From Cupriavidus sp. WGlv3 (GTDB lineage Bacteria > Pseudomonadota > Gammaproteobacteria > Burkholderiales > Burkholderiaceae): DNA of 64,000 nucleotides. Below, one piece after another: positions 43,642 to 52,634 of this stretch. Numbering within the stretch: the first letter of the stretch is position 1; every line of letters begins with the position of its first letter. The notes under the pieces are model-generated. The model was given only the letters and a program-made list of their open reading frames with translations, ran no database searches and was not told the DNA's origin. The stretch is from the NCBI RefSeq assembly GCF_023952475.1, contig NZ_JALHRX010000017.1, positions 1 to 64,000 on the forward strand. The letters are read 5' to 3'. A program made the position numbers and the translations under genes.

Positions 43642-43954
43642 GGTTTCTGATCCTCAGCATGATGGGCGCCTGGGGTCGGCACCGTGGTGGATTCATGGCT
43701 TCCATGCTAGACGCGGAGCGCCAGAATTTGTCCCTGTTGCGGTGTGCGCCACCGCAGCGAATTGCAAAGCTGGCACCCCAGGCGAACGAATCTTCCAATC
43801 TCCGGAGAAACCCTGAGACCCAGGCTGGCACCGCGACATCGAAAGACGCCTGGCATGGCACTCCGGCCGCGCTGATCGCGCCGAGGCGGCTCCAGAGCTG
43901 CGGCATGGATGCGTCCTGGCGGAACCGGCGAATTGCGGCTCCGCATGGCCTTGC
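43642..43954. other. Intergenic region between HAD2 and AspA
   Basis: 313 bases. It holds copy B of the conserved promoter module (43726-43813). No gene is recognised in the remainder, and no terminator was found for aspA. Confidence 0.5.
43726..43813 (-). promoter_or_regulatory. Duplicated sigma-54-like promoter module, copy B (upstream of HAD2)
   Basis: Mate of 30653-30740, with an identical 20-base core at 43758-43777. On the minus strand GG is at 43777-43776 and GC at 43765-43764, ten bases apart, in a TTTGCA context. It points towards HAD2, about 110 bases away from the expected start of transcription. Confidence 0.6.
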
Positions 43955-45376
<1,422 letters not shown>

Positions 45377-45417
45377 GATGAGTCTGAAGTGGGGGGTGAT
45401 AAGAATGGTTAGCCGCG

Positions 45418-46599
45418 TCAGGCGGGCGCCAGCGCGCGCCGGGCAACTTCGCAGAACCAGCGCACGCCGAGGGGCAGCGCGTCGTCGTTGAAGTCGTAGC
45501 AAGGGTGGTGCAAGGGGCGCTCGCCATCGGGCCCGGGTTCCGCCCGTCCCTGTCCCAGCCACAGGTAGGCGCCGGGCCTTTGCTGCAGCATGAAGGCGAA
45601 GTCCTCGGAGGTGAAGGCAGCCCGGGGAGCCATGCGCACTTCCAGGCCGATGGCACGTGCCGCGTCAGCGGCCACCGCCGCTTCCTCTGGGCTGTTCACC
45701 GTGGCCGGGTAATAGCGGTCGTAATGCACTTCGACCTCGGTGCCGCTCGCCGTCGCCACGCCGTGCGCCATCGCACGCAGCGCGGTCTCGATCCGGCTCT
45801 GGGCCTCCATATCGAAGCTTCGCACCGTGCCGGTGATCTGCACTTCGGCCGGTAACACGTTATGGCTGTGCCCACCTTCGATACGCGTGACGGACAACAC
45901 CGCGGATTCGGCGGGATCAATGCGACGCGCCACGATCGTATGCAATTGCGACACGAGCTGGCTGGCAGCCAGGATGGCGTCTGCGGTGTGATGCGGCTGC
46001 GCCGCATGACCGCCTCGCCCGCGCAGCACGATATCGAATCGATCCGCCGCCGCCATGATGGCGCCAGGCAGCGTCTGTGCGTGACCGAGCGGCAAGTCTG
46101 GCCAGTTGTGCAGCGCATAAACGCTATCGCAAGGAAAGCGCTCGAACAGGCCCTCCTCGATCATGCGGCGGGCCCCGCCCTTGCCCTCCTCTGCCGGCTG
46201 GAAAATGAAATGCACCGTGCCATCGATGCCGCTGCGCGCAAGCTGACGCGCGGCGCCCACCAGCATGCTGGTATGGCCGTCGTGGCCACAGCCGTGATGC
46301 TTGCCGGGCACGTGGCTGACATAAGGTGGGCGGCCCAGTTCCACCATCGGCAATGCATCCATATCCGCGCGCAGGCCCACGCTGCGCTTGCCATTGCCGG
46401 CGCGCAGCGTGCCGACCACGCCCGTGCCGCCGATGCCCTCGTGCACCGTGAGACCCAGCATGCGCAACGACTGCGCCACGATGCCAGCCGTGCGGTGCTC
46501 TTCATAGCCAAGTTCAGGATTGGCGTGCAGGTCCCGGCGCAGCGCAATCAGGTCCGGTAGCAAGTCCGCCACCGGCTCCGCGATCTGGTTCCACCTCAC
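45418..46599 (-). CDS. M20-family amidohydrolase (hippurate/N-acyl-amino-acid hydrolase type)
   Basis: About 393 residues from a GTG at 46597-46599, which gives the usual family length; the ribosome site is poor and a TTG further upstream is also in frame. Metal and catalytic motifs: LRRDLHANPELGYEE, GLRADMDALPM, HGCGHDGHTSMLVGAARQL, FIFQPAEEGKGGARRMIEEGL, GRGGHAAQPHHTADAI and AAFTSEDFAFML. It hydrolyses an N-acyl amino acid with one or two divalent metals. It is the first gene of a pair with aspA, so N-acetyl- or N-aroyl-aspartate is a reasonable guess. It is divergent from the TonB receptor. Confidence 0.87.
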   Translation of the reverse strand: MRWNQIAEPVADLLPDLIALRRDLHANPELGYEEHRTAGIVAQSLRMLGLTVHEGIGGTGVVGTLRAGNGKRSVGLRADMDALPMVELGRPPYVSHVPGKHHGCGHDGHTSMLVGAARQLARSGIDGTVHFIFQPAEEGKGGARRMIEEGLFERFPCDSVYALHNWPDLPLGHAQTLPGAIMAAADRFDIVLRGRGGHAAQPHHTADAILAASQLVSQLHTIVARRIDPAESAVLSVTRIEGGHSHNVLPAEVQITGTVRSFDMEAQSRIETALRAMAHGVATASGTEVEVHYDRYYPATVNSPEEAAVAADAARAIGLEVRMAPRAAFTSEDFAFMLQQRPGAYLWLGQGRAEPGPDGERPLHHPCYDFNDDALPLGVRWFCEVARRALAPA

Positions 46600-46980
46600 G
46601 AGCCGGCCCCCGTTCCATTGAAAGGCTGTCTCTGACGAGGCATTGAATGGTTGAACAGGACATCGAGATCCCAAAGATCCATCGCTGTGCTCCCGTGCTA
46701 TTGGATGTCAAAAGTGAAAGCCGCAGCAGCGCCAGAGGAACTGCATCGCCGCCAGCTTAAAAGCAGTCTCGCTAACGATGGTGCCGATCGCAGCGGGCCG
46801 TACCGCATTGAATTGCGTTTTGCCCGTCCGCGTGAACAGATTGTTCCGTGACCTGAGCGGCTTGCGCCGGTAACACGCAATCTGGCAAGCCTCATGATTC
46901 CCGGGCAGCGAGTAAGTGAATGAGAATCTATCTCATCCACGCGGCTACATTGCTGGCCCTGAGTCACTCATGCCACGCAC
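46600..46980. promoter_or_regulatory. Divergent region M20 hydrolase / TonB receptor
   Basis: 381 bases with no supported gene. Its right end carries a Fur-box-like element (46920-46936), annotated separately. The short frame from 46920 starts with a signal-like stretch but is out of frame with the receptor. Confidence 0.5.
46917..46938 (+). promoter_or_regulatory. Fur-box-like operator upstream of the TonB receptor
   Basis: Inverted repeat ATGAGA (46920-46925) and TCTCAT (46931-46936) around a 5-base centre, close to the Fur consensus half-site. It lies 45-60 bases before the receptor start. This suggests iron repression of the receptor gene. Confidence 0.6.
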
Positions 46981-49098
46981 ATGCCATCATTTCGCTCAAG
47001 CGCCAGGCGCATCGCACACCATGCCTGTCACGCCAGCCTGCTGCTGTTCCCGCTATCGGATGCGGCGCTTGCCGAACCGCCGGGGCTTGCGGCAGACCTG
47101 CCCGAAGTCCGTGTCAGCGCCACTGCCGGCGGCAGCGGATATGTTGCTGTCGAAGCCGCTGGCGCCACGCGTACTGACACGCCGTTGCGTGAAGTCCCGC
47201 AATCCGTGCGCGTGGTTACCTCGGAGCTCATTGATGACCTGGGTGCGACGCGGCTTGCCGACACCGTCGACTATGTCAGCGGAGTCGCGCGCCTCAATGA
47301 CTTTGGCGGGACCTGGGACAACTATGCCATCCGCGGCTTCAGCAGCACGGAGATGGGATATCTCGTCAACGGCTTTCCCGGCGCGCGTGGGTACAACCCG
47401 ATGCGCGACGCCGCCACGGTCGAGCGCTTCGAATTCCTCAAAGGCCCCGCGGCGGCGCTTTATGGCAGCAGCGAACCGGGCGGCACCATCAATATGGTCA
47501 CGAAGAAGCCAAGGTTCACGGCGGCGACTGCGGCGGAAGTGAGTGTCGGGACGTTCGGCTTCCGGCGCGCCACCATCGATACCACCGGCCCCCTGGGCAA
47601 GACGCTGGCCTATCGCCTTAATGTCATGGCGGAAGACAGCGCCAGCCGCAGCCCCCTGATCGACGGCCACAAATACCTCGTGGCGCCGGCACTGACGTGG
47701 GCACCGGACGACCGTACGCTGCTGCAATACGAGGGAGAATTCATGCGCTTGCGTACGCCGCTCGACCGGGGCGTGGTCAATGTGGACGGCCGACTCACGC
47801 TTCCCCGCGACCGCTACCTGCAGGAGCCCAGCGACCCAAACCTCCATCTTTCCAGCGATACGCATCAGCTGACATTCGAGCGGCAGCTTTCCGCGGGCTG
47901 GCGCACGCGCATCGGGGCGAGCTACAAGGAATCCGGCTTCGAGGGATACGCCGCGGAGTTTGGCAGTCTGCTCGCCGATGGGCGTACGCTCACGCGTCGC
48001 AACAGTTGGCGGACATTGCCCTCGCGCGACACGTCGGCCCGCGCAGAGGTGGAGGGAAACTTCCATACGGCCGGGCTGGGCCACCGCATGCTTGTCGGCA
48101 TCGAAGCGTCGCGCCTGTTCATGGGCATGGATATCGCCTACTCCAGCCTCGCAGCCAACGCGTATGCGATCGACATCTATGAGCCGGTATACGGGCAAGC
48201 GAAGCCGGCGGTCTTGCCAGGCATATCGACGCGCGAGAACCAGCGCAATCTCGGCGCCTATCTGCAGGACGAGGTGTCGATTGACGAGCGCTGGAAGCTG
48301 CTTGCCGGCGTCCGGTTCGACAACTACCAGCAGTCAGTGGATAACCTTATTACCGCGGCATCGACCCGCCAGAGCCAGAGTGCCGTGTCGCCCCGGATCG
48401 GCTTGACGTGGCTCCCGACCCCGCAGCTTTCCGCATACTTATCCTTTGGCAAATCCTTCCGCCCGAACAGCGGCGTGGATGAGGCCGGCAACGCCTTTGA
48501 TCCGCAGTACGCCCGCTCGGTAGAGGCAGGGCTGAAGTGGCAGTCCCGGGACGAGCGGCTAGGGGCAACGCTTGCGCTCTTCGACATCCGCAAGCACAAC
48601 GTCCTGACACGCAGCCCTGCCAATCCCAACTTCAACATCGCCACGGGCCAGGCCGCGAGCCGCGGGCTCGAGCTCGACGCATTCGGCAACCTGGACCAGC
48701 ACTGGCGCATCAGCGGCAGTTTTTCGCTGGTGAACGCCAGCGTCACCGAGGACAATACCATCGCCCCCGGCACCCGCCTGACCAATATCCCCAGGATCAG
48801 CGCGAGCCTGCTCGCCATCCGGGAAGATGCCATGCCGAAGTTCGGCGGCCGCTATGGCATCGGCACTGGCCTTGTCTACGTCGGCAATCGATCCGGAAAT
48901 GCCACCGACACGTACTCGCTGCCGGCCTACGCCACGGTGAAGCTTGTCACGTACTGGCAGATTGATCGCCGCACGCGCCTTTTCCTCGACATTCACAACG
49001 TGTTCGACAAAACCTACTATCCCGCGTCGTGGGGCAACCTTGCCGTAGTGCCGGGGCTGGGGCGCCAGTTTGTCGGCGGACTACGGCATCGGTTCTGA
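46981..49098 (+). CDS. TonB-dependent siderophore receptor
   Basis: 705 residues. Signal peptide RRIAHHACHASLLLFPLSDAALA, TonB box-like EVRVSATA, plug domain with REVPQSVRVVTSELIDDLGATRLADTVDYVSGV, NYAIRGFSSTEMGYLVNGF, VERFEFLKGPAAALYGSSEPGGTINMVTKKP. The 22-strand barrel follows and ends with FDKTYYPASWGNLAVVPGLGRQFVGGLRHRF and a terminal Phe. No N-terminal signalling (STN) domain, so no sigma/anti-sigma control through it. It would import a ferric siderophore across the outer membrane with TonB energy. No biosynthesis or inner-membrane transporter genes are adjacent, so it is probably used for a foreign siderophore. The start lacks a strong ribosome site. Confidence 0.9.
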   Translation: MPSFRSSARRIAHHACHASLLLFPLSDAALAEPPGLAADLPEVRVSATAGGSGYVAVEAAGATRTDTPLREVPQSVRVVTSELIDDLGATRLADTVDYVSGVARLNDFGGTWDNYAIRGFSSTEMGYLVNGFPGARGYNPMRDAATVERFEFLKGPAAALYGSSEPGGTINMVTKKPRFTAATAAEVSVGTFGFRRATIDTTGPLGKTLAYRLNVMAEDSASRSPLIDGHKYLVAPALTWAPDDRTLLQYEGEFMRLRTPLDRGVVNVDGRLTLPRDRYLQEPSDPNLHLSSDTHQLTFERQLSAGWRTRIGASYKESGFEGYAAEFGSLLADGRTLTRRNSWRTLPSRDTSARAEVEGNFHTAGLGHRMLVGIEASRLFMGMDIAYSSLAANAYAIDIYEPVYGQAKPAVLPGISTRENQRNLGAYLQDEVSIDERWKLLAGVRFDNYQQSVDNLITAASTRQSQSAVSPRIGLTWLPTPQLSAYLSFGKSFRPNSGVDEAGNAFDPQYARSVEAGLKWQSRDERLGATLALFDIRKHNVLTRSPANPNFNIATGQAASRGLELDAFGNLDQHWRISGSFSLVNASVTEDNTIAPGTRLTNIPRISASLLAIREDAMPKFGGRYGIGTGLVYVGNRSGNATDTYSLPAYATVKLVTYWQIDRRTRLFLDIHNVFDKTYYPASWGNLAVVPGLGRQFVGGLRHRF

Positions 49099-49309
49099 CT
49101 GCGCAGCGATGGCGTTCGTGTGACCACATGCCGGCCGGCATCCAACCCCACGCACAGCGTGCCGAACACGGCGATGAATACGGGATTTCCTTCTGTCGCG
49201 CACCCGGCATACGCAACATGCCGTCGAAATCCGGCCACTACAATTTGGGACACTACTCGCGGCCCTGGTAGCGACCATGGCGCAGCCTCGTTACTTCACA
49301 GGAATCGTC

Positions 49310-50401
49310 ATGACGACCCAGACTTTCAATATCGCCGTGATCCCGGGCGATGGCATTGGCAAGGAGGTGATGCCAGAAGGCTTGCGCGTACTCCGTGCCG
49401 CCGCAAGCCGCTTCGGCATCGCCCTGAACTTCACCCATGTCGAGTGGGCAAGCTGTGATTACTACGCAGCCACCGGAAAGATGCTGCCGGATGACTGGAA
49501 AGCGCAACTGGCGGGCATGGATGCCATCTACTTCGGCGCAGTGGGCTGGCCCGATATCGTGCCGGACCATGTCTCGTTGTGGGGCTCGCTGCTGAAGTTC
49601 CGCCGCGAGTTCGACCAGTACATCAACCTGCGCCCCGCCCGCCTGTTCGAAGGCGTGCCGTGCCCACTGGCCGGCAGAAAGCCGGGCGATATCGACACGA
49701 TCATCGTGCGCGAGAATACCGAGGGCGAATACTCGTCGGTCGGCGGCGTGATGTACGAAGGCACCGAACGCGAAGTCGTCATGCAGCAGTCGATTTTTTC
49801 GCGCCACGGCACCGACCGCGCGCTGCGCTTCGCATTCGACCTGGCGCGGCAGCGGCAGCGCAAGCGCGTTACCGTGGCGACCAAGAGCAACGGCATTGCC
49901 ATCAGCATGCCATGGTGGGACCACCGGGCCTCCGCCATCGCGGACGAATATCCGGATGTCGGCTGGGAAAAGCAGCACATCGACATTCTGTGCGCCCGCT
50001 TCGTGTTGCAGCCGCAGCGCTTCGATGTGGTGGTGGCGTCCAACCTGTTTGGCGACATCCTGTCCGACCTGGGCCCGGCCTGCACCGGTACGCTGGGACT
50101 CGCGCCTTCGGCCAACCTGAATCCCGAGCGCACCTTCCCTTCGCTGTTTGAGCCGGTGCATGGCTCAGCCCCCGATATCTATGGCAAGAACATTGCCAAC
50201 CCGATCGGCATGATCTGGTCAGGCGCCATGATGCTCGACTTCCTCGATACCGACAACGACGCCGGAAGAAAGGCGCACGATGCGATTCTTGCCGCCATCC
50301 AGCACGTACTGATTCACGGTCCTCGCACGGCGGACCTGGGCGGCAACGCTTCGACCACCGAGATGGGCGAAGCCATCGCCAGCATCGTGGAAGCGGAATA
50401 A
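49310..50401 (+). CDS. ttuC: Tartrate dehydrogenase / D-malate dehydrogenase (decarboxylating)
   Basis: 363 residues with CAGGAATC before the ATG at 49310. Isocitrate/isopropylmalate dehydrogenase fold: FNIAVIPGDGIGKEVMPEGLRVL, YFGAVGWPDIVPDHVSLWGSLLKFRREFDQYINLRPARLFEG, VRENTEGEYSSVGGVMYEGTEREVVMQQSIFSRHG, VATKSNGIAISMPWWD, ASNLFGDILSDLGPACTGTLGLAPSANLNPER and FEPVHGSAPDIYGKNIANPIGMIWSGAMMLDFL. The tartrate/malate branch (TtuC/DmlA) fits better than LeuB. It oxidises tartrate or D-malate with NAD+ and divalent metal. It precedes the low-G+C pair by 80 bases but differs from it in base composition. Confidence 0.87.
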   Translation: MTTQTFNIAVIPGDGIGKEVMPEGLRVLRAAASRFGIALNFTHVEWASCDYYAATGKMLPDDWKAQLAGMDAIYFGAVGWPDIVPDHVSLWGSLLKFRREFDQYINLRPARLFEGVPCPLAGRKPGDIDTIIVRENTEGEYSSVGGVMYEGTEREVVMQQSIFSRHGTDRALRFAFDLARQRQRKRVTVATKSNGIAISMPWWDHRASAIADEYPDVGWEKQHIDILCARFVLQPQRFDVVVASNLFGDILSDLGPACTGTLGLAPSANLNPERTFPSLFEPVHGSAPDIYGKNIANPIGMIWSGAMMLDFLDTDNDAGRKAHDAILAAIQHVLIHGPRTADLGGNASTTEMGEAIASIVEAE

Positions 50402-50481
50402 CAGCGGCGCATGGTTACCGGAAATGATCCGGTGTTCGCTAATGCGCCTGGCACGCTCGACAATGCATGGAGATGACGCCA

Positions 50482-51474
50482 ATGAAGACGTTACTGCTTA
50501 ACAAGGAGCAAGTAAGCAGCCTGATCTGCATGAGTGAAGTCATAGGTACGGTGGAAGAGGCATACCGGGCCTTTAACAGTAAGCAGGTGGATCAACCAGG
50601 TTATATCGGCATCCATCTTCCGCCACCGCGCGGCGAAATTGATTTCAAGCCGGGTTACTGCAAAGCCAATGAAATGATCTCGATGAAGGCATCTTCGGGA
50701 GGGTTCATTGATAACCCCGAGTCTCACGGGGTCCCCAACGGAATGGGGACCATCCTGCTGTTCGATGCGCAGAGCTGTGCCTTGATCTGCGTTATGGATG
50801 GCAGCCTGATCACCGGCCTCAGAACCGGCGCCTCTGGTGCTGTTTCGGTGAAAGCACTGGCAAGAAAGGACGCGAAAAAAATCACGTCCATCGGCACCGG
50901 GAATCAGGCCCGGATGCAGATCCGGGCGATCAAAGAGATCATGAAAATTGAAGTGATCCATGCCTGGGACAGCAACGCCGACACGCTTGCCAAATATAAA
51001 GCTGATATCGAAAGCGAGTTTGGCATTCCTGTAGTGATGGCCAGCTCCAAAAAAGAAGCGGTTGCACAGGCGGATATTCTGATCACCACGACCCGCGGGA
51101 AAGGGCCGTTGGTGGAAGCTGATTGGGTAAAGCCGGGCACCCACATTGTTGCAATTGGCACAGACCAGCAAGGCAAGCAGGAACTGGACCCGGAAATATT
51201 CAGGAACGCAAAAATCGTAAATGACTCAATTGACCAATGCACCGAAAAAGGCGAGACCTGGCACCCTTTGAACAGGAATATCATAAGCCAGGAGGACATC
51301 CACGGTGAAATTGGCGAGATCCTGCTTGGCATAAAACCAGGCAGAGAAAACGAAGACGAGATCACGATTTTCGACTCCACCGGCATGGCCATACAGGACA
51401 ATACTACCGCGACAAGAATCTATCGCAATGCTGTGGAAGGCAAGGTCGGAACTTTCTTTGAATTTATTGAATAA
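50482..51474 (+). CDS. Ornithine cyclodeaminase / mu-crystallin family protein
   Basis: 330 residues from the ATG at 50482 (GGAG nine bases upstream; two earlier in-frame ATGs lack it). Family landmarks: [80 protein letters not shown] (the NAD site), [44 protein letters not shown]. Members are cyclodeaminases, alanine/ketimine reductases or iminosuccinate reductases. Codon use is unlike the neighbours: many AAA, ATT, AAT and GAA codons, with G+C visibly lower. That and its sequence style suggest transfer from a lower-G+C bacterium. It pairs with the following dehydratase; EutC-like or BhcD-like roles are the two best guesses. Confidence 0.8.
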   Translation: MKTLLLNKEQVSSLICMSEVIGTVEEAYRAFNSKQVDQPGYIGIHLPPPRGEIDFKPGYCKANEMISMKASSGGFIDNPESHGVPNGMGTILLFDAQSCALICVMDGSLITGLRTGASGAVSVKALARKDAKKITSIGTGNQARMQIRAIKEIMKIEVIHAWDSNADTLAKYKADIESEFGIPVVMASSKKEAVAQADILITTTRGKGPLVEADWVKPGTHIVAIGTDQQGKQELDPEIFRNAKIVNDSIDQCTEKGETWHPLNRNIISQEDIHGEIGEILLGIKPGRENEDEITIFDSTGMAIQDNTTATRIYRNAVEGKVGTFFEFIE

Positions 51475-51513
51475 CCGTCAAAGCGCCGACGGCCGGAAAA
51501 AGTGAGAAATCAC

Positions 51514-52503
51514 ATGCTTAGCTATCCGACTATTCAGGACATTCGAGCCGCGCAGGAACGGCTGAAGCCCCACATCCGACGTACTCCGTTACTGCGTGCG
51601 GAAAAGATGGAGCCAGCTTTGGGTTGCCAGCTATACCTGAAGCCGGAGATGCTGCAAATTACCGGGGCATTTAAAATCCGTGGCGCCCTGAATAAGTCGC
51701 TATCGCTTGCAAGCGCTGAAATAGCTAATGGCATCATTGCCACCTCCTCGGGCAATCACGCTCAGGGACTTGCGTATGCCGCGAGGATGCTTGGCGTCAA
51801 GGCCATACTGGTTCTTCCAGTTACCACACCAAAGATCAAAATTGCCAATACCCAATCCCTGGGCGCCGAAGTCATTCTTTACGATGGCGATACCGCTGCC
51901 CGATGGAAACGGGTGAATGAAATCGCCGAGGAACACAGCTATGCAGTGGTCCATGCTTTTGAAGACCCCTTGGTAATGGCTGGCCAGGGTACCATCGGTT
52001 GTGAAATACTGGAGGATCTGGAGGAGATCGACACGGTCATTGTTCCCATGGGTGGCGGCGGCCTCATTTCAGGGATCGCCACCGCCATCAAAGAAACCGC
52101 CCCTTCGGTGCGCGTCATCGGCGTAGAGCCTGCCCTGACACCAAAGTATTTTTACAGCCGCAAGAATAAAGAGCGCACCTCGCTCCCCTTGAAACATACC
52201 ATCGCCGACGGACTGAGGATAAGTGTGCCCGGCCAGAATCCATATCCTATTATTGAAAAATATGTGGACGAGATCGTTCTGGTTGAAGACGAACATATCG
52301 TTGCTGGCATGCGCATGCTTGCCAATGATGCAAAATTAATTGCCGAGCCCGCCGCCTCGATTGGTATCGGCGCCTTGCTCGCCGGCAACATCAAGGTTAA
52401 ACCACACGAGAAAGTGTGCGCGGTCCTGACTGGCGGAAACTGGGACTTATGCGACCTGGCTGAGATATACAAAGTTACCGACGGAAATAATGCCATCCGT
52501 TGA
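51514..52503 (+). CDS. Threonine dehydratase / serine racemase family PLP enzyme
   Basis: 329 residues; the start could be the GTG at 51502. PLP fold type II landmarks: PHIRRTPLL, PLP Lys in QITGAFKIRGALNKSLSL, phosphate/substrate loop ATSSGNHAQGLAYAARMLG, glycine loop VPMGGGGLISGIATAI, and C-terminal AVLTGGNWD. No ACT regulatory domain, so it is a catabolic type. It would dehydrate a beta-hydroxy amino acid such as threonine, serine or 3-hydroxyaspartate. Low G+C like its partner 39 bases upstream. Such a pair occurs in ectoine degradation (EutB/EutC) and in the beta-hydroxyaspartate route (BhcB/BhcD); the sequence alone does not decide. Confidence 0.83.
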   Translation: MLSYPTIQDIRAAQERLKPHIRRTPLLRAEKMEPALGCQLYLKPEMLQITGAFKIRGALNKSLSLASAEIANGIIATSSGNHAQGLAYAARMLGVKAILVLPVTTPKIKIANTQSLGAEVILYDGDTAARWKRVNEIAEEHSYAVVHAFEDPLVMAGQGTIGCEILEDLEEIDTVIVPMGGGGLISGIATAIKETAPSVRVIGVEPALTPKYFYSRKNKERTSLPLKHTIADGLRISVPGQNPYPIIEKYVDEIVLVEDEHIVAGMRMLANDAKLIAEPAASIGIGALLAGNIKVKPHEKVCAVLTGGNWDLCDLAEIYKVTDGNNAIR

Positions 52504-52525
52504 TCGCAGACTTGGTCTCTTCGCC

Positions 52526-52549
52526 GCGGGGGATCTCGGCCTCCCCCGC
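52526..52549. terminator. G+C-rich hairpin between the dehydratase and cyclase genes
   Basis: A perfect 8-bp stem (GCGGGGGA 52526-52533 with TCCCCCGC 52542-52549) and an 8-base loop, 22 bases past the dehydratase stop between convergent genes. No T run on either strand. Unlike the pair it follows, it has the G+C of the host. Confidence 0.5.
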
Positions 52550-52634
52550 CTGGCACGCTGGGCAAGCGCCGGATAGCCGTCGTCCAGCCATTTCCTGACC
52601 GCGGCCGGAAGCTGATCGCAAGCGCCGCGAGTGC

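Noticed and set aside
46920-47177. Alternative frame starting with a signal-like MRIYLIHAATLLALSHS
   Set aside because: It lies within the Fur-box region, is out of frame with the receptor and loses coding character after about 25 residues; the receptor frame has its own signal peptide from 46981.
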